A DNA stretch of 64,000 bases from Drosophila pseudoobscura (Eukaryota > Arthropoda > Insecta > Diptera > Drosophilidae): contig NC_046683.1 in the NCBI RefSeq assembly GCF_009870125.1, forward strand, positions 55,381,869 through 55,445,868, in the 5' to 3' direction. The notes under the pieces were generated by a model that was not told the DNA's origin, ran no database searches, and saw only the letters and a program-made list of their open reading frames with translations. The translations under genes were made by a program, and so were the position numbers. Below are positions 11,001 through 23,985 of the stretch, in pieces; the first letter of the stretch is position 1, and each line of letters starts with the position of its first letter.

Positions 11001-14000
11001 CGGCGACCAAAGTTCGTTTCTTTGCAGTATTGTGGGTGTAGGGGGATGGAGGGATGGCTTGATTGGTCGGGTGGGGCTGTGAGTTGGCCAATACTCATGA
11101 AATGTTATTCCACTTGAACGAAATACTTGTTTATACAACATATACTCGTACTTGTCAATTAGTAAGAGGTGTCCAAAATAAACGACACACACATCGGAAA
11201 TAACGTTTTTCGTACAAAAGCTCTTTCCAAGTTAACCTTAAAATCTTCTTCTATTGAGAACGGACATCGTATAATGCTTATCAAACATCACTATTTATGT
11301 GCGTGCCACTGTTATGACTAATTTTGTTTAGTGGAGGAAATAGTGGCGCGACGCGTACCGCAATCCCAGTCAATTCAAGTGTATTAATTTCCAATTTGGA
11401 GGCGTAATCGACCCACTCAACGGCCTGGCCAGTCCCTAATCTCACAGACCCATCGGCAGACAAGAAATTTTCCATACCGCCTTGGAAACACCTCATGTTC
11501 GCCTCGTCTCGTTGACCGCTTGATCACAGACAGACGCGTGGCGGTACTGCTCTTATCAGAAATCAAAAATTATATTCGAAGAAAAGGAATGGAAACAAAT
11601 ATAACTAGAACCAGAGATAGAGTTTCTTTTTAAAGATTATTATAACCTTGTAGAGGGTATTATGATAATAATCATCTGTTTGCAGCCACTAGAAAAGGAA
11701 GTATTGCCGACCACATAAAGCTGCTTAGAGAGTATATTCTTGATTGGTAACACTAAAGCATGTCCTTCAGTTGCTAAGCAAGGTAGTCTCCGCTTTAAAA
11801 CGTTCTTTTGTAAATAGACCGATCTTTTATCGGTTATAATTTATAATTTGATCGTGAACTGTTCAAGCACCAGCTGCGATTCCCTTTTTTGTTAATAATG
11901 GAAAAAAAAGAAAAAAAAAAAAGCCAAAACTACAACTACAACACAGACTTATCTAAGCAGCAGCAACAGCTGTTGATTCGCGTGTCGAACAAATCGCATC
12001 GAATGTTTTCGTTTCTCTCCCTCTCTTTCTCGCTCTACCTTCTCTGTCTTTCCCTATCGGAGCGTCGCGACGTCTAGCCGGCCCTACAGTTTTACAGTAA
12101 TGATCGTATGTTGCCGCTACCTTTACACTTTGGGAGTGTTTCATTAGCATATGAACACATAAGCGCCTGCGTTACATAATCAACAAAGCTGCAAAAATGA
12201 TAACACAAAAAGAAGAAACCATTTATACGGTTATTTTTCTCCCCCGAAAAAAAACCACAGGTATATGCCAGGTTCTTGTATGCCCTCTATCTTTCTCTGG
12301 TTCTTCTGCTGGCCCGCCTCTGCCTGTGTGTGCGTAAAATCGCTCTCTAATTGGTTGTGAGTAATCAGGCGATGTGATCGCGTGATTCTTCAGCAGCACA
12401 CACGCACAGGCACAGTGCTACTCAAACTGTTAGGGTTGTTCAAACTGTGAGTTAGCTGACATTAACTACTGGCTGTCTGTCTGTTAATGACAAAGCGTCT
12501 GTCTGCATTCTAAAAGTATTTCCCACAATTTGAACCACCTTTTGCCCAGACACCACATACCACACACCCCTCCACCTGACACACAAAACCCGCAAAGCGA
12601 TCAACGCAATTTTAGCGCGGCGATAGACGCGCTCAAATCAATTTGAATAAACAATTTGCGCACATTGTCAAATCGCTTACATAATGCCGCCCTCCAGCTT
12701 TCGCTCGTGTTAGGATTCGTGTATTTAATTTTTTGTTGGTTTTTTTTTCGATTGAAAAGCGTTTGTATGCATCAGTTTTGGAACCACTCCATTCATACAT
12801 ACATATGTACATATGTACATATGTATATGTGGCACCGTTCCTATCTTTCAATAAAAAATGTGGGCCAAATAAAAAGTTTAAGATGTTGTTTTGTTTTTCT
12901 TTGGCTTTGGTTTGCAACAAAATTATCTGGGACATTCCGTTCGAAAAGCGCTAATTATTGCTCATTACGCGCCAGCTTTTATTTCAGTTTTATTCTATTT
13001 TATCTTATCAAAAGGGAAGCGAGGGCAGAGCTCTGATTGTGCCACGAAATTAAATAGTTTATATGAAAGAATTGAAAAGAGAACCCAATAGTGATGAGTT
13101 GTTGGATCTTACATACATATGTGTATGTATACATATATAATATATACGTAAACTCCAGGCATATGGGATAGGATGGGAACCTACTAATGACCTTGTTATT
13201 GCCTTTCAATTACCTGACTTTCATTTGCATTTCGCCGGGCACGCGAGCCCTCTACACTGTCCGAACCCTGTGTCGGTGATAACCCCCGAGATAAGCTCAT
13301 TAGCATTAACATTTGTTAAACATTACTTATTGTTTTTTTTTTCTGACGAACTGCTCGCGGTGATTATGATGAACTTTGGGCTGCACAAAAAAAAACCAAA
13401 TCTCCGAGGCATAAACCAAAACAAAGTACTCATTCCGGGGGCTATTGCGTTGTGAGATGCCCCTCAAGATGGCAATGTTCCGTGCTGCACTTTTACCATC
13501 CTAATCAGGGAAGGGCCATCTGAACAATATTTTGATTAAAAATAGATTCGCACTTCAAACTGGGGTTTGTTCTAGTATTGGAGAATACCTATGTACATAT
13601 ATTATATTTGCTATTGTTTGTTTGCTTTTCGTCGAGTATTTGCAAGGCGTGTGTGGCAAAGAAAACAAATATAGAGTCAAATATAATAAACACAAACTGT
13701 CTTAGGCAGGTCGCACCGTAGTATTGAATCGGAGATCAAGCAAGTCAGGGACGTATCGTATTGAGAAACGGCCCTGACATTGACCCAAAGTGCTGCGCTC
13801 CAAAGGTAGTTTTGTACGGGTGGTAGTTTCGGTGAAGCATCCAAAATTGATTTAATTAAAAGTAATTTGTGTCGATGTCACATTTGGCATGCAAATCATT
13901 TACCAAACCAATTACAATTGAGAGCAATCAAAACAGAAATACTCAAAATAAAAAAGCTCCTTTACCTGCCAAAATCAATGGCAGTAATTCCGTGTCCTTG

Positions 14001-14560
14001 GCCTCCAGGAAAAACCAAAAAGAGCGAGCTGGAAACATCTGTTCTGTCTGTTTGGTGCCTGCGCAGTAAATCACCTAGATATTCACATACCCATCTACGT
14101 CACGAGGCGAGAGTTTCGTAACCACACAAGAGAAAAATCAATACTGTTGTCCTTTTCAGAACGTGTCCCCTGGAACTTTTGTTTTCATGCGACCTACGCA
14201 ACCGAATGGGAAAGTGGGAAAGGACAGTACAGAACAGCTTTGGACTTACCAATAGTAGGCGATCTGGTCGCCCAATCCGTTGCGGACGTTGCGATCGAGG
14301 AGATTGTAGCAGATATTGGTCGAGGCACCCTCCATCCACTTAATGTAAATGGGTCCCTTGGAGATGTTGAAGTTGTATTGGAGAAACTTTTCCTGATCGG
14401 CGGGCGTCTCCCAGTGGAACTGCTTGGCCACACGGGACCAGAACTCTGCAGGATTGTCGAGGGACTCCTGGTAGAACTTCTTGTACTCCTCGAAGCTGGA
14501 TATGTAAGCGTTTTGGCTGATGGCCGGATTCGGATCGTATATTGATTTTTCCGCTGGCAT
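8055..14560 (-). CDS. AcCoAS: acetyl-CoA synthetase
   Basis: This enzyme activates acetate with ATP and CoA to acetyl-CoA through an acetyl-adenylate, feeding lipid synthesis and histone acetylation. Six exons (14560-14250, 10014-9276, 9199-9045, 8979-8811, 8750-8561, 8503-8055) give 670 residues, as expected for the family. The N-terminal ACS region begins [15 protein letters not shown]. The adenylation core carries [12 protein letters not shown] (phosphate loop), [16 protein letters not shown] and [10 protein letters not shown]. The small C-terminal domain has [15 protein letters not shown] and [11 protein letters not shown], containing the catalytic and acetylation-regulated Lys. All splice junctions keep family residues in phase, for example AYYW joined to EGNHPDD across the 4.2 kb first intron. 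No mitochondrial leader is visible, so the product is probably cytosolic and nuclear. I assign the symbol from the family and the neighbourhood. Confidence 0.97.
10015..14249 (-). other. AcCoAS: large first intron of AcCoAS
   Basis: This 4.2 kb intron is AT-rich with short simple repeats (ATGTACAT runs near 12795-12830, several poly-A/T runs). One open frame at 11496-11281 on the minus strand starts with an ATG and reads [11 protein letters not shown]. It lacks a donor in the phase needed to join the second AcCoAS exon, so I do not call it coding. Intronic enhancers or an alternative 5' exon are possible but not shown. Confidence 0.7.
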
Positions 14561-15556
14561 TTTGTCTATGTTTTGTTTTTTTTTTGTGACAGAATTTATT
14601 TGATTCCTTGATGTTTTTGTTTGCTGTTGCAATTCCTTTGATTATCCTTTGCTCATCAGGAGCTATCGGAGCTGTGGTCTGTGTGTTTTGTGTGTTTATT
14701 GTTATTGCGGACTGGTTCTCGAGCAGCACGCGCTTTCTCGCACCGCACGGAATGAGTTTAAATAACGGAATGACTGCTTGGTCGCGCCACAACGAAGCTT
14801 TTTGCATTCGCTTCGAGCTTTGGCGAGAGGAAAGCTTTGAAAAAGTTTTTCAAGTTCAAACAGATAGAGCAGAATGGGGCGCTTATCAGCATCCATCCCC
14901 ACTATGGTCTGACAGACACCATCACATCACCATCGTCGTCGTCGTCGATCCTTATCGGAATCACGGCGTAACTTTCCAGAGAAGTAGGTGTGTGCGCTGC
15001 GCGTTCCCGGCCACGGCTCCTAGCCTAGCTGCACATTAATCAGGTGATGGCGGGAACACTTGAACTCTGACGATTGGCGTGTGCCATCGGTCGTCTCGGC
15101 AACAGGGCATTCCACACGCGACGCGACGCGACGCGGCTGATTCCGTTGTGCATACCACGCCGCACAAAGCTGATCTCAATGGAGTCGAGTTTCGAGTGAT
15201 ACATTTAGGCTCTCTTTGACTCACTTCCTCTCTGGGTTTCACTCAATCGTTATCTCTGAGCGATTCCCGACACCTTCTCTTAAGTCTTATCGCTAGGTTT
15301 CCATGGGGGAGCAGACATTGGCTGCCGCAGGTCAATACCAGAGACGGCGATTGCCCTTTTGAAATATTATTTTTGGCTTTAATGTCGATTCTTATTCGTA
15401 ACAAGTTTCAAGCGATACAACAACGTGGGCCCATGATGTGTGGATGAGTTTCGGGGTGAGTTTTTGGTGTGTGCGAGAGATAACAAATGCGTGAACGTTG
15501 TGTATTTAGGCTAGTCTGAAGTGTTGGGGGCAGTTTTCGTGCCTAGTGTTTCTTGT
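14561..15556. other. AcCoAS 5' region and ppl 3' flank
   Basis: No other gene is visible. It includes CATCGTCGTCGTCGTCG near 14930-14947 and ACGCG repeats near 15117-15135. TTTAAT at 15378-15383 reads ATTAAA on the minus strand, a possible poly(A) signal for ppl. Confidence 0.5.
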
Positions 15557-16208
15557 CTAGTGTTCACCGCTGCTTTTCACAAATGCGCTGTATTGTTCTT
15601 CAGTCATAAGTTTCTCATATTCAGTGGGATTCTTCAGATCCACCTTAAAGAGCCAGCCTATGAGAAAAAAGATTGATATGATGTTTAAATGATCTCAGAA
15701 TACTCTAATGTTAATTCCCCACCTTTGTCATAGCAGCTGCTGTTGACCAGAGCCGGCGTGTCCTCTACTTCGGCATTCTTCTCGGTCACCTTGCCGCTCA
15801 CGGGCGAATACACTTCGCTGGCAGCCTTCACACTCTCCAGGGCACCGCATTCGTCGTCCTGGTTAAGATCTGTTCCTGGCTCCGGCAGCTGGGCAAAGAC
15901 CACGTCGCCCAATGCCTCCTGGGCATAGCTAGAAATGCCAACGATGGCCTTGTTGGCGTCCAGGAGCTCAACCCATTCGTGCTTGTCTGTGTAGCGGCGT
16001 TCTGTGGGATGCAAAGCGCACATGTAACGTTACCAGTTGTATCTGCACAGTGACTCGCCAACTGTATTTGTTATTGCATAAAGTCCTTACCTTTGTCCAG
16101 CATGCTGGTTATGTGGAAACTACGCCACTGAGATGTAACCAGGGGCGCGGCACGCAGCTGGCGGGCCGCCTGGACACCAATCCGCGCGAATTTTGTTATG
16201 AAAACCAT
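15557..16208 (-). CDS. ppl: glycine cleavage system H protein (pumpless)
   Basis: The H protein is the lipoyl-carrying shuttle of the mitochondrial glycine cleavage complex. It moves the aminomethyl group from P to T protein and is reloaded by L protein. Three exons (16208-16091, 16001-15723, 15657-15557) give 165 residues. The start MVFITKFARIGVQAARQLR is a basic amphipathic mitochondrial leader. The mature domain begins ERRYTDKHEWVEL. The lipoylation site is the Lys in ALESVKAASEVYSPVSG. The C-terminus reads GWLFKVDLKNPTEYE and ends SSGEH. The small last exon is recovered only after splicing (DKG joined to WLF). Pumpless is reported as a fat-body gene linking amino-acid catabolism to feeding behaviour in Drosophila. 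Nothing in the gene looks damaged. Confidence 0.97.
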
Positions 16209-17234
16209 TTTATCGAGTCAAAAAAAAAAAGTTTGCTATATCGACTGCCGGTTTTGTTGAGATCCGATCCGTTCTCTGGTGTGTTTCACTGACAAATGAG
16301 TAAAATATAAAATACACAAGCCCGAGTTACGTTTTACGCCTAGCTCTACTGATGAAAGTCGAATCTTTTCCGGCTTATCACCAAATCGAACAATTTTAAA
16401 TGAACTTTTTGACCCGAAAGATGAAAAACGAACTTAACCCACGTCAGCCCCCTATATTAACACAGGTGAACAACTTGAGTATAATGTGGGTGAATTATTA
16501 TTGTAGATCCTTTCAATTAAAGAACAAGGATTTCTTTAATTACAAAAAAGCAGGATATCTTTTACCTGAAATGCGCTAAGACTTCCTGTTTCATGGAAAT
16601 TTTTTAATACCTACCTTGTCGACAATGGGTTAATCGCCAAAAACAGTTAAAATTCTAGGTAATGCCAAAACGCGTCGAACCTGATATCGATAGCTGCCGA
16701 AATCAACTATGTATTAGGCGCGCTTTTGAAATAAAACTATTTGAAATATGATTTGTTCTTAGGTAATCATTAGATAACAATTAGCATGCTTGTTGTTCAA
16801 GTCTATTTTTGTCAGTTCGAAGTTCCGTGATGATCGCGTCGCAATTAAAACGTTGCTGGGGGCCGTCTTCAATCAGAACATCGGCGACCTAAGCCTTATC
16901 AGAAATAAGCATTATAAACAAATTAAATTCCACCGACTTTGCAAACAGCTATAACTATATAACACTTCATTGTATATTATATATGTATGTATTTACAACT
17001 GCACACTTATATTGTTATAAGGAGGCAAATAAATAAAAAATAAAAAAAAATAACATGCACAAAACATTCTGATTCAAATTTTAACTAAATTTTAGCGGAT
17101 TTTCTTTCATTTCATTTGCGGCCACTACTCATACTAGGGCGGCTTTTAGGGGGTATGGTATTATTTGAGAATTATATTATGCAAGTTAGCTTTTGGGTAC
17201 TTTGTTTTCTTGGTGTTGGCGCCACTCGCTCCGC
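16209..17234. other. intergenic between ppl and the membrane protein gene
   Basis: This is AT-rich. A TATCGATA DRE-like site lies at 16685-16692, about 480 bases upstream of the ppl ATG. The right half is probably the 3' UTR of the next minus-strand gene. No open frame worth calling. Confidence 0.55.
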
Positions 17235-19437
17235 CTAATACTGGGGATGACGCAGAATGCCACTCGGACTCGGCTGTGGGGTGTAGTCCGGCATGGGGAA
17301 GCCGGACGTGGCCACAACCACAGTCTCCTGCCTGGGCACTAGCGAAGTCTGTCGCAGAGGACGGCTGTCCTGCGGATTCGGAGCTGGGTACTGTTGGAAG
17401 GCATTGATGTCGCGGAACCGGCGATCCATAAGATTGGCATCGAGCGACATATGAGCCGCTCGAACGATTGCCTGCTCGTTCACCTCAATGGTTTCGGCCG
17501 ATGATCGATTATCCGGCATGTAACCTGCATTGTTGTAGGCCTGAAATTCTACTCTGTGGGTGGACAAAAGGTCGAGCATTAAAGGGTAGCCCAATTAATG
17601 GGGGTTTTCGCCACTTACTTTTCTTCTTCGTAGGCACGAATGGGGGTCCGGGTGGTCAGAATATCATTGGAATCCTTGCGGGGATTGAACAAAGTATCCT
17701 GTGGAGAGGAAAATCAAAGATTACTTTAAAAAATGATCCTGAAAGGACCCCCTTTATCGTATATTGCACCCATGTGTACTTTGGTTTACAATCAATTTCG
17801 ACGAATCTTGGAAAGATAATGTAAACATTATCGAGACGCGACTGCCCGTATTCATGGCTTATCAGTGGTTACCACTATAGGCCACAGCTATGTTTAGTCG
17901 TGTCGTAGTCGCTGCTGAAGGAATTTCTCTTTCTGCGTTGTCGAATTATTGTATTTTTGGAGAGCCAACACCGCAACACCGTGCCCATAGCTCTCTTGGG
18001 CTTACTCGCTGTCCAACATGTATAATGCCGGAATTGATAATGTCAGCATAAGTGTCCGATGAAGTCATCTCCCCCTTAAATTTCCCCTTAGGAATCTTAC
18101 CTCACTATCCTTATCGGTGGCAATGCGCGTGGCTCGCATCGAGAGGTAGATGAGCAGTCCAACGTTGATGAACCACAGAATGAAGCCCTTGAAGGATATG
18201 ATCATCATCGAAATGGCCGCCACACCGCCGGCCATCAGGGTGGAAGCCATTGGCAGGACGGGCTCAGCGTTGATGGTGTTGGCATTGTAGGTCAGGGCTG
18301 TCGCCTGGAAGCGGCCGTAGTCAATGCCAAAGATCACGCCAGAGGCCACATCCATGCAGCAGATGACGGCCACAAAGAAGGCCCAGTGTGCGATGGCGAT
18401 CAGGGATAGTTTGGCATTATCTTTGCGTACACCTGAAAGTCATACGAGTAGGTACATCATGAGGTATATATTTGCTGGAAACAATCATCAATGAAAATTA
18501 TCTAATCGTTATAGAGCTGTGCTTTTCATTTTGTTTTATCTTACAACTTAGCAGCTTGATAAAATAAAATTCCTAGATTTCTTCATTGAGTGAATCATAG
18601 CATAAAAGCCCTGTGCTACTACCATTTCTATATGCATTAAATTTGCGTTTAAACTTGTTCGCAGACGCATACTCACATAGTAAGAGCACAATCGAAACGA
18701 TGAGCCAGCAGACAGAAATGCCCAGGTAGAAGCAGTCCCAAATTAATACCTGCGATGGATCGAATACGGTTTCGACATTCTTCAGAATGCCATAATCGTA
18801 GTTCTGATAGTCGGCAGTACTCATTTTACAGCTCCCCTTGAAGTACAAATCGAAGAAGACCGTCTTGATCATGGTGCCAAAGTTGAAGTCATCAGTTATA
18901 TAGAGGACACAGTTGTAGGCGCATATTGCTGTGATGGTCAATCCTATCCAGATGATGGACTGCACCTGCAAAAAAGACACGAAAAGGAGAGAGACGGCTA
19001 TAGACATTGCCAAGCTGATGGGTCGATATGAAAGAGAACCCTCTAGTTTGTTTGTTTACACACGTCAAAAGGGTACTGTTAACGGTTAACGGTTATCTGT
19101 GAATTGTGGATCGTTCCCATTGTATGAGTCAATTCTGATTATATCATGATTAACAAAACTGATCAGGTGGAGTGCCCTGAGAGTGTGTAGACTGGAGAGT
19201 GGAGCGCGATAGCAGGGAAGCTAATTTCAGTTAGTGGTTCGCTTGTACTCCAATGTCGTATTCAATATCTCCGGTCTATGGGCTTATCAATGTGAATGGG
19301 GTCGCCGCATACACCACATACAATACCCACTCCTGCAACATATTTATGACACGTTGATTACATACCACTCCGAGAACACTGGCCCATACAACGGCCGTCT
19401 TGAGGGAGGGAAAATTCTTGATGCTGTGCGGATACAT
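17235..19437 (-). CDS. four-pass membrane protein, unrecognised family
   Basis: Five exons (19437-19366, 18965-18677, 18432-18101, 17698-17619, 17553-17235) join in phase to give 363 residues. The first exon encodes only 24 residues (MYPHSIKNFPSLKTAVVWAS) and splits the first membrane helix, which continues VVQSIIWIGLTITAICAY. Further hydrophobic segments lie near VLIWDCFYLGISVCWLI, SLIAIAHWAFFVAVICC and GFILWFINVGLLIYLS. A loop of about 45 residues with one Cys lies between helices 1 and 2. The roughly 140-residue C-terminal tail is hydrophilic, Pro/Gln/Arg-rich and ends LRHPQY. The layout resembles tetraspan junction or MARVEL-like proteins, but I see no diagnostic motif and assign no function. 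It lies divergent from pzg across about 1.4 kb. Confidence 0.85.
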
Positions 19438-20825
19438 TCTGTAGACACTGTTGTTCGATTCTCACGCCCCCGAGCTTGGTTCGGATCGGGTTGAGTGCGC
19501 TTTTGTATGTGATTCGCGGCGGCGATCGTTGGACAACTGAATGGCCCGTAACATGCGCCAAGCCAATTAATTTTGCGCCGCCTTTGCAATTCGCAAATAG
19601 TGCGATAGTGCTCGCTTTGATTACAAGCAACAATGGTATGGTATTTGAATTCCAATGGGCCAGTAAAGTATCCGGTAAGGCAAGGCTTTTATTTCGGTTC
19701 GATTTTTTCGCTGATATCCGTTCGCTGTTCGTTTCGTTCGCCGACTGAAAAGCGAAGTCCGTTCAGATACAAAATACATATCAACCTTTACTTTTGTTCG
19801 GCATTTGGCTTGTTCGGATGGTAAATAAAAAATTATCGGTGCTGATAAGCGACTGTCTTCTCTGCCCGCACCATCACCCCCAAAAATGAGCAAGCATTTG
19901 CGCTGTGCTGTATGGAACAAGTTCAACACGAATTCAGCTAAATCGAAAGGCTAAAAACAGCAATGGCATAGCGAAATATCTTATCGGTATTTCGTTTTAG
20001 CCAATTAGTGATGTAGTACCTTCGTTATCGTTGGTTATATGGTTGTTGTTGCCTGAGCGGAATGCGCTGCTTGCCTCACTGCTTAAGTGTTTAAATTAGT
20101 TCTGTCGCAGATATTCGAATTTTTAAAAGAACCGCGCAAAGGCGACCCCTTGCGAGTGGTCTGAGCACTAGTAAGGCTCTTTGTTGCATGACGTACACGA
20201 CATGTCTCAGAAAAATACCGCAAATGCACATAAATCTATTCTTGACTAGTAATATCTGATTACTTTTGGAAAAAGGAATACAGAATTCTTTTGTTTTACC
20301 TATTTCTGCTATAGTAAGATATCGAATTAATACCGAACTGCAACACTGTCATACTTTTTCTTTGTCTGAACGTGGCTGACCGCCTAGGCAAGCCGCCATT
20401 TCCGTATAACATAAGCGAGACAACAATAGTGCACAACTACCCACCGCCAGGGCAGCGTGCCTGCTTGAGAGCGAGACAACTAGCTAGTCAGCGAGCAGTG
20501 CTGAAGAAAACATACGCATTTTTAACCCTAAAAAATACAGCACCGAGTCTTTAGTACAGTCAAAGTGACGCCGCGACAGTGAGAACAAGAATTTAATCCA
20601 AAAATATTGTTGTTCCTGGTGCACAATTGTATTGTGGCTGCAGAAAAAATAAAAACAAGCAGTACGTTTTAAGTTTCGACAAGACAGACACATTAGCGCA
20701 GTGCTGAATATCGCCGTTCGTCGTAATCGCCGAATAATAAAAAAGAAGCGGCTTGCAGTTGCGCGTGTTGCGCTCAAATTTTAAAGACTCCAATACGGCC
20801 ACGGCAGACAATTGTGTCCCACACA
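19438..20825. other. divergent upstream region of the membrane protein gene and pzg
   Basis: No coding signal. The right part (from about 20,330) is the likely pzg 5' UTR and promoter: it becomes less AT-rich and has a CAACACTG stretch at 20342. No TATA box is convincing for either gene. Confidence 0.5.
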
Positions 20826-23800
20826 ATGAACAATCAACTGAATCCGGTCACCTATCGCAAATTTAACAATTTGCTCAACAGCGGAGCCGTCACCGTAACT
20901 GGTCCCAGCCAACCGCGTATTCTAAAGACAACGCGCCTCGTAGGCTCAGGGGGTGGAGGCGTGGCCGTTGCATCCAGCGGTGGCGGCAATAGTGCTGTGG
21001 GCACAACTGCAGCCCAGCAAGCTGCAAGCGATGCTGATGCGGGTGGCCAGTCCATGCGGTGCTACATTTGCGACGAACGATGCGATGCCCAGACGGCCCT
21101 CGCCGAGATGTGTACCACTCACACGGCCACCAAGTTTCCCAATAAATTGGCTCAGCTCGTCGGCGAGGGCTTCTTGGTGATTGTCTGCGGCGAGGACTTT
21201 GTCTGCTCGCGATGCACAAACCTGGTGAACTACTACGACCGCTTGGAAAACGACGTGGAGCGTGTGAAGACCAATTTGATTAGTTTACTGAATAAAAAGT
21301 ATGCAATCAACGATGATGCTTCCGGTGGGGACTCCAGTCCGCCTCTAAAGATGCAAAAGCTGGCAGCTGGCGGTGCCACCCGTTCGCTGGAAGAGAGTCC
21401 TGGCGGGGATCAGTTACGACCGCGCAAGATTGTCCAGGGAACGCCAGGTAAGCTATTTCTTGAATCTGTAGTTTCAGTTTTTAACCTTACATAATACTCA
21501 TTATCCTACTCCTTCCTCCAGGTCAGCCAAAGCTGGCACCCATCACGTCGCTGAGCAGCACCCCGGGCACACAGACGCAGGTTCAGCGGAAGGCCACCAA
21601 GATCTACAAGTGCACCTCGTGCGACTACAAGACCTCTGACATGAGGCTATTCAACACTCACTTTGAGACCTGCAAACAGCAGACTTTCCAGTGCAAGACA
21701 TGCCGCAAGATCTTCCCCCATTTTGGGGCCATGAAGCAGCATATGGTGCGTGACCATAGCACAGCCATGGACAATACTTGTGCCATGTGCCATATCAATT
21801 TCGTGAACGAGACCAGCCTGCGCAAGCACATGGAGACCAATCATGCCACCAATGTCCTGGTCACTAGCACCACAACCATACCAGCAGCTGCTGCACCTGT
21901 GACCGCTGCAGCGGCTGCTGCTGCTGCCGCCGCTGCCTCCGAGAGCCAGGGCGTGACCGGCGCTGCTCTGTACACATGCAATCATTGCCAGTTCAAGTCC
22001 ACCGATAAGGGAGTCTTCGACGAGCATATGCGCAAGCATGTCAAACCGAAGCCGTTCAAGTGCCGACTGTGCTCGCAGCGATTCGAGACGCGTGAGGCTG
22101 CCACTACCCATGCCAAGCAGCATCAGACAAATTATTTTAAATGCGGTACTTGCTCGATGACCTTCCCCAAGCGTGAGCTGCTCGTGAAGCACTTTGATGT
22201 CCATCAGAATCAGGGCGGTGGCGGGTCCTCAAAGGTGGCCGCTGTCAGCAGCCCCAACCTGAACACTCAAAAGCTGCTCCAGGAAACCATCGATGAGGCA
22301 TTGAGCGACAGCGTGCCAGCCTCGGGATCTGCTGGCGGCGGCGAGGGGGAAAACAACATTCGATTCTTCTCCTGCAGCATCTGCTCGCTAACCTTCATTC
22401 AGGAGACATACTACAATCATCATATGGAGACCCACAGACGGGACAAGAAGGGACCCGGAGCTGGAGGAGCCGCGGCCCTCAATTCGGCTGCCACCGCTTT
22501 GCTTAGCGACGAGCCAGGCGATAGCGGCGGCAAGGCCGATGATGGAAGCGAGCAGAACGCCGAGGCCGATATTGAGAGCCTATTTGAGAAGCTTCACTCG
22601 GACAAGAACGAGAGCGGTGAGGCCCCCAAGACCAGCAAGACCGGGGAAATGGTCATCACCTCCCAGGAGGGAAGCGGTGGCATCACCTTCAACATAACCA
22701 TCCCTCAGCCGGATGGTGACCATTCGCAGGACTCTGCGAATGCCAGTGCCCCTAGTATGCCTATTGATATGCCTAATCTAGACCAGGCCGAAGACGAATC
22801 CCAATCCCAGAGCAGCGTTGACGCCAAGGCCAACAGTGGCGCCAACGCCTCCAAGGCTGACGGCAAATCCCATGCCGCTGCTCCCGTTTCCATGCCCAGC
22901 CTCGATGATGACAACGAGGCAGCCGCCGCAGAAGAAAACCCCGAAGAGGGAAAGTCTGGTGGTAAAGCCAGCGAAAAGACAAAAACAGAGGAGAGCGCAA
23001 AGGAGAAGGGGGCTGCTGGCTCAGATGAAGCCCATCCCTCTGAGGAAGGAGAGGCCGCAGAGAAACGGGAAGCCACAGACACGCCCACCACCGAGTCGGA
23101 GACTGCTGCGGTCACCACGGAAGCCAGTGAATCGGCGGATGGCGAGCATGCTGCCTCTGCAGAGGGCGAGGGAGAGGCCGGCGAAGGCTCTGGAGGGGAG
23201 CAGCAGGTGGCCATGGAGCTGGACGAGGCCATGCAGGCGCAGGTGGATGGAAGCCAGATTAAGTTCATTGTCAACGAGAACGGCCATTTGTTGCAGCTGG
23301 ACAACCACATTTTGACCGATGCCGACGGAAACCAGATAATTGTCCAGGATCCCGAGCAGATCCAGCAGTTGCTGCAGAGCGTGGGAGTATTGCAGTCCGG
23401 CGAGGGCCTAGAGGGCGAAACCCTGCAAATGATGAACGACGGCAGTGGTCAGATGGTTCTGGTCCATGGCGATAATAATGAACAGCAGCTGATAGACGCC
23501 TCTCTACTGAATTCCGAGGGTCAATTGATCATCCAGCAGGGACAGGATGGAGAGGAAGGCGCTCATGTCATCAGCGAGGATGGTACTCGCATACCCGTTT
23601 CCGTGTCCTACACCGAAGATGGCCAGCCCATTGTCCACGTGCAGCAGCAAGTGTTGGAGGCTGCACAGCAGGGCGCCGGCGGTGACAGTCCCGACCACAA
23701 GGAAGCAGCCGATACATCGGCCGGCGAGGAAGTGCAAGTATCCGAAGCCACTAGCGTTGCATCCACCACTGTGGTGGCCACAAGTACGGCGAGCGGCACT

Positions 23801-23863
23801 GGCGGAGCCTCCGGCGGCAGCTTCTTTGGCCTGGAGGAATTCTCGGAGGCAAAAACAGTCTAG
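20826..23863 (+). CDS. pzg: zinc-finger chromatin protein putzig / Z4
   Basis: Two exons (20826-21447, 21522-23863) give 987 residues. The ATG has the context CACAATG. Near residues 78-165 is a ZAD-like Cys module (CYICDERC ... CSRCTNLVNYY). After the intron come seven C2H2-type fingers: CTSCDYK, CKTCRKIF, CAMCHINF, CNHCQFK, CRLCSQRF, CGTCSMTF and CSICSLTF. The third and fourth fingers are separated by an Ala-rich linker. The C-terminal half is acidic and Glu/Ser/Gln-rich. Seven fingers and this length match Z4/putzig, a polytene interband protein that works with Chromator and with TRF2/DREF and NURF complexes in replication-gene activation and Notch and ecdysone responses. A 63-nt intron with good signals (23923-23985) appears in the 3' UTR. 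AATAAA at 24578-24583 is a likely poly(A) signal. Confidence 0.93.
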
Positions 23864-23922
23864 GGTTGGCTCTAGAGGCGGGGCCGTGAAAACTTCAGAA
23901 TTCTGGCATGCGATGAGGACTG

Positions 23923-23985
23923 GTAAGCGGATTCATGATAATCGCATCTGTGATTTCACTAATAATTACGTATGATCTCTTGCAG
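23923..23985 (+). other. pzg: probable intron in the pzg 3' UTR
   Basis: The donor GTAAGC and the acceptor TCTCTTGCAG flank 63 AT-richer bases, starting 60 bases after the stop codon. A size near 60 nt is the commonest intron length in Drosophila. This is a prediction from splice signals alone. Confidence 0.55.

Noticed and set aside
11281-11496. 71-codon minus-strand ORF in the AcCoAS first intron as an alternative first exon
   Set aside because: It has a true ATG and readable sequence, but its possible donor (GCG|GTACGC) ends in phase 0 whereas the next AcCoAS exon needs two bases of a codon, so it cannot join in frame.
22705-23310. 201-codon antisense ORF over pzg
   Set aside because: It is the Ser/Ala-rich mirror of the acidic repeat-rich pzg coding exon and shows no family motif.
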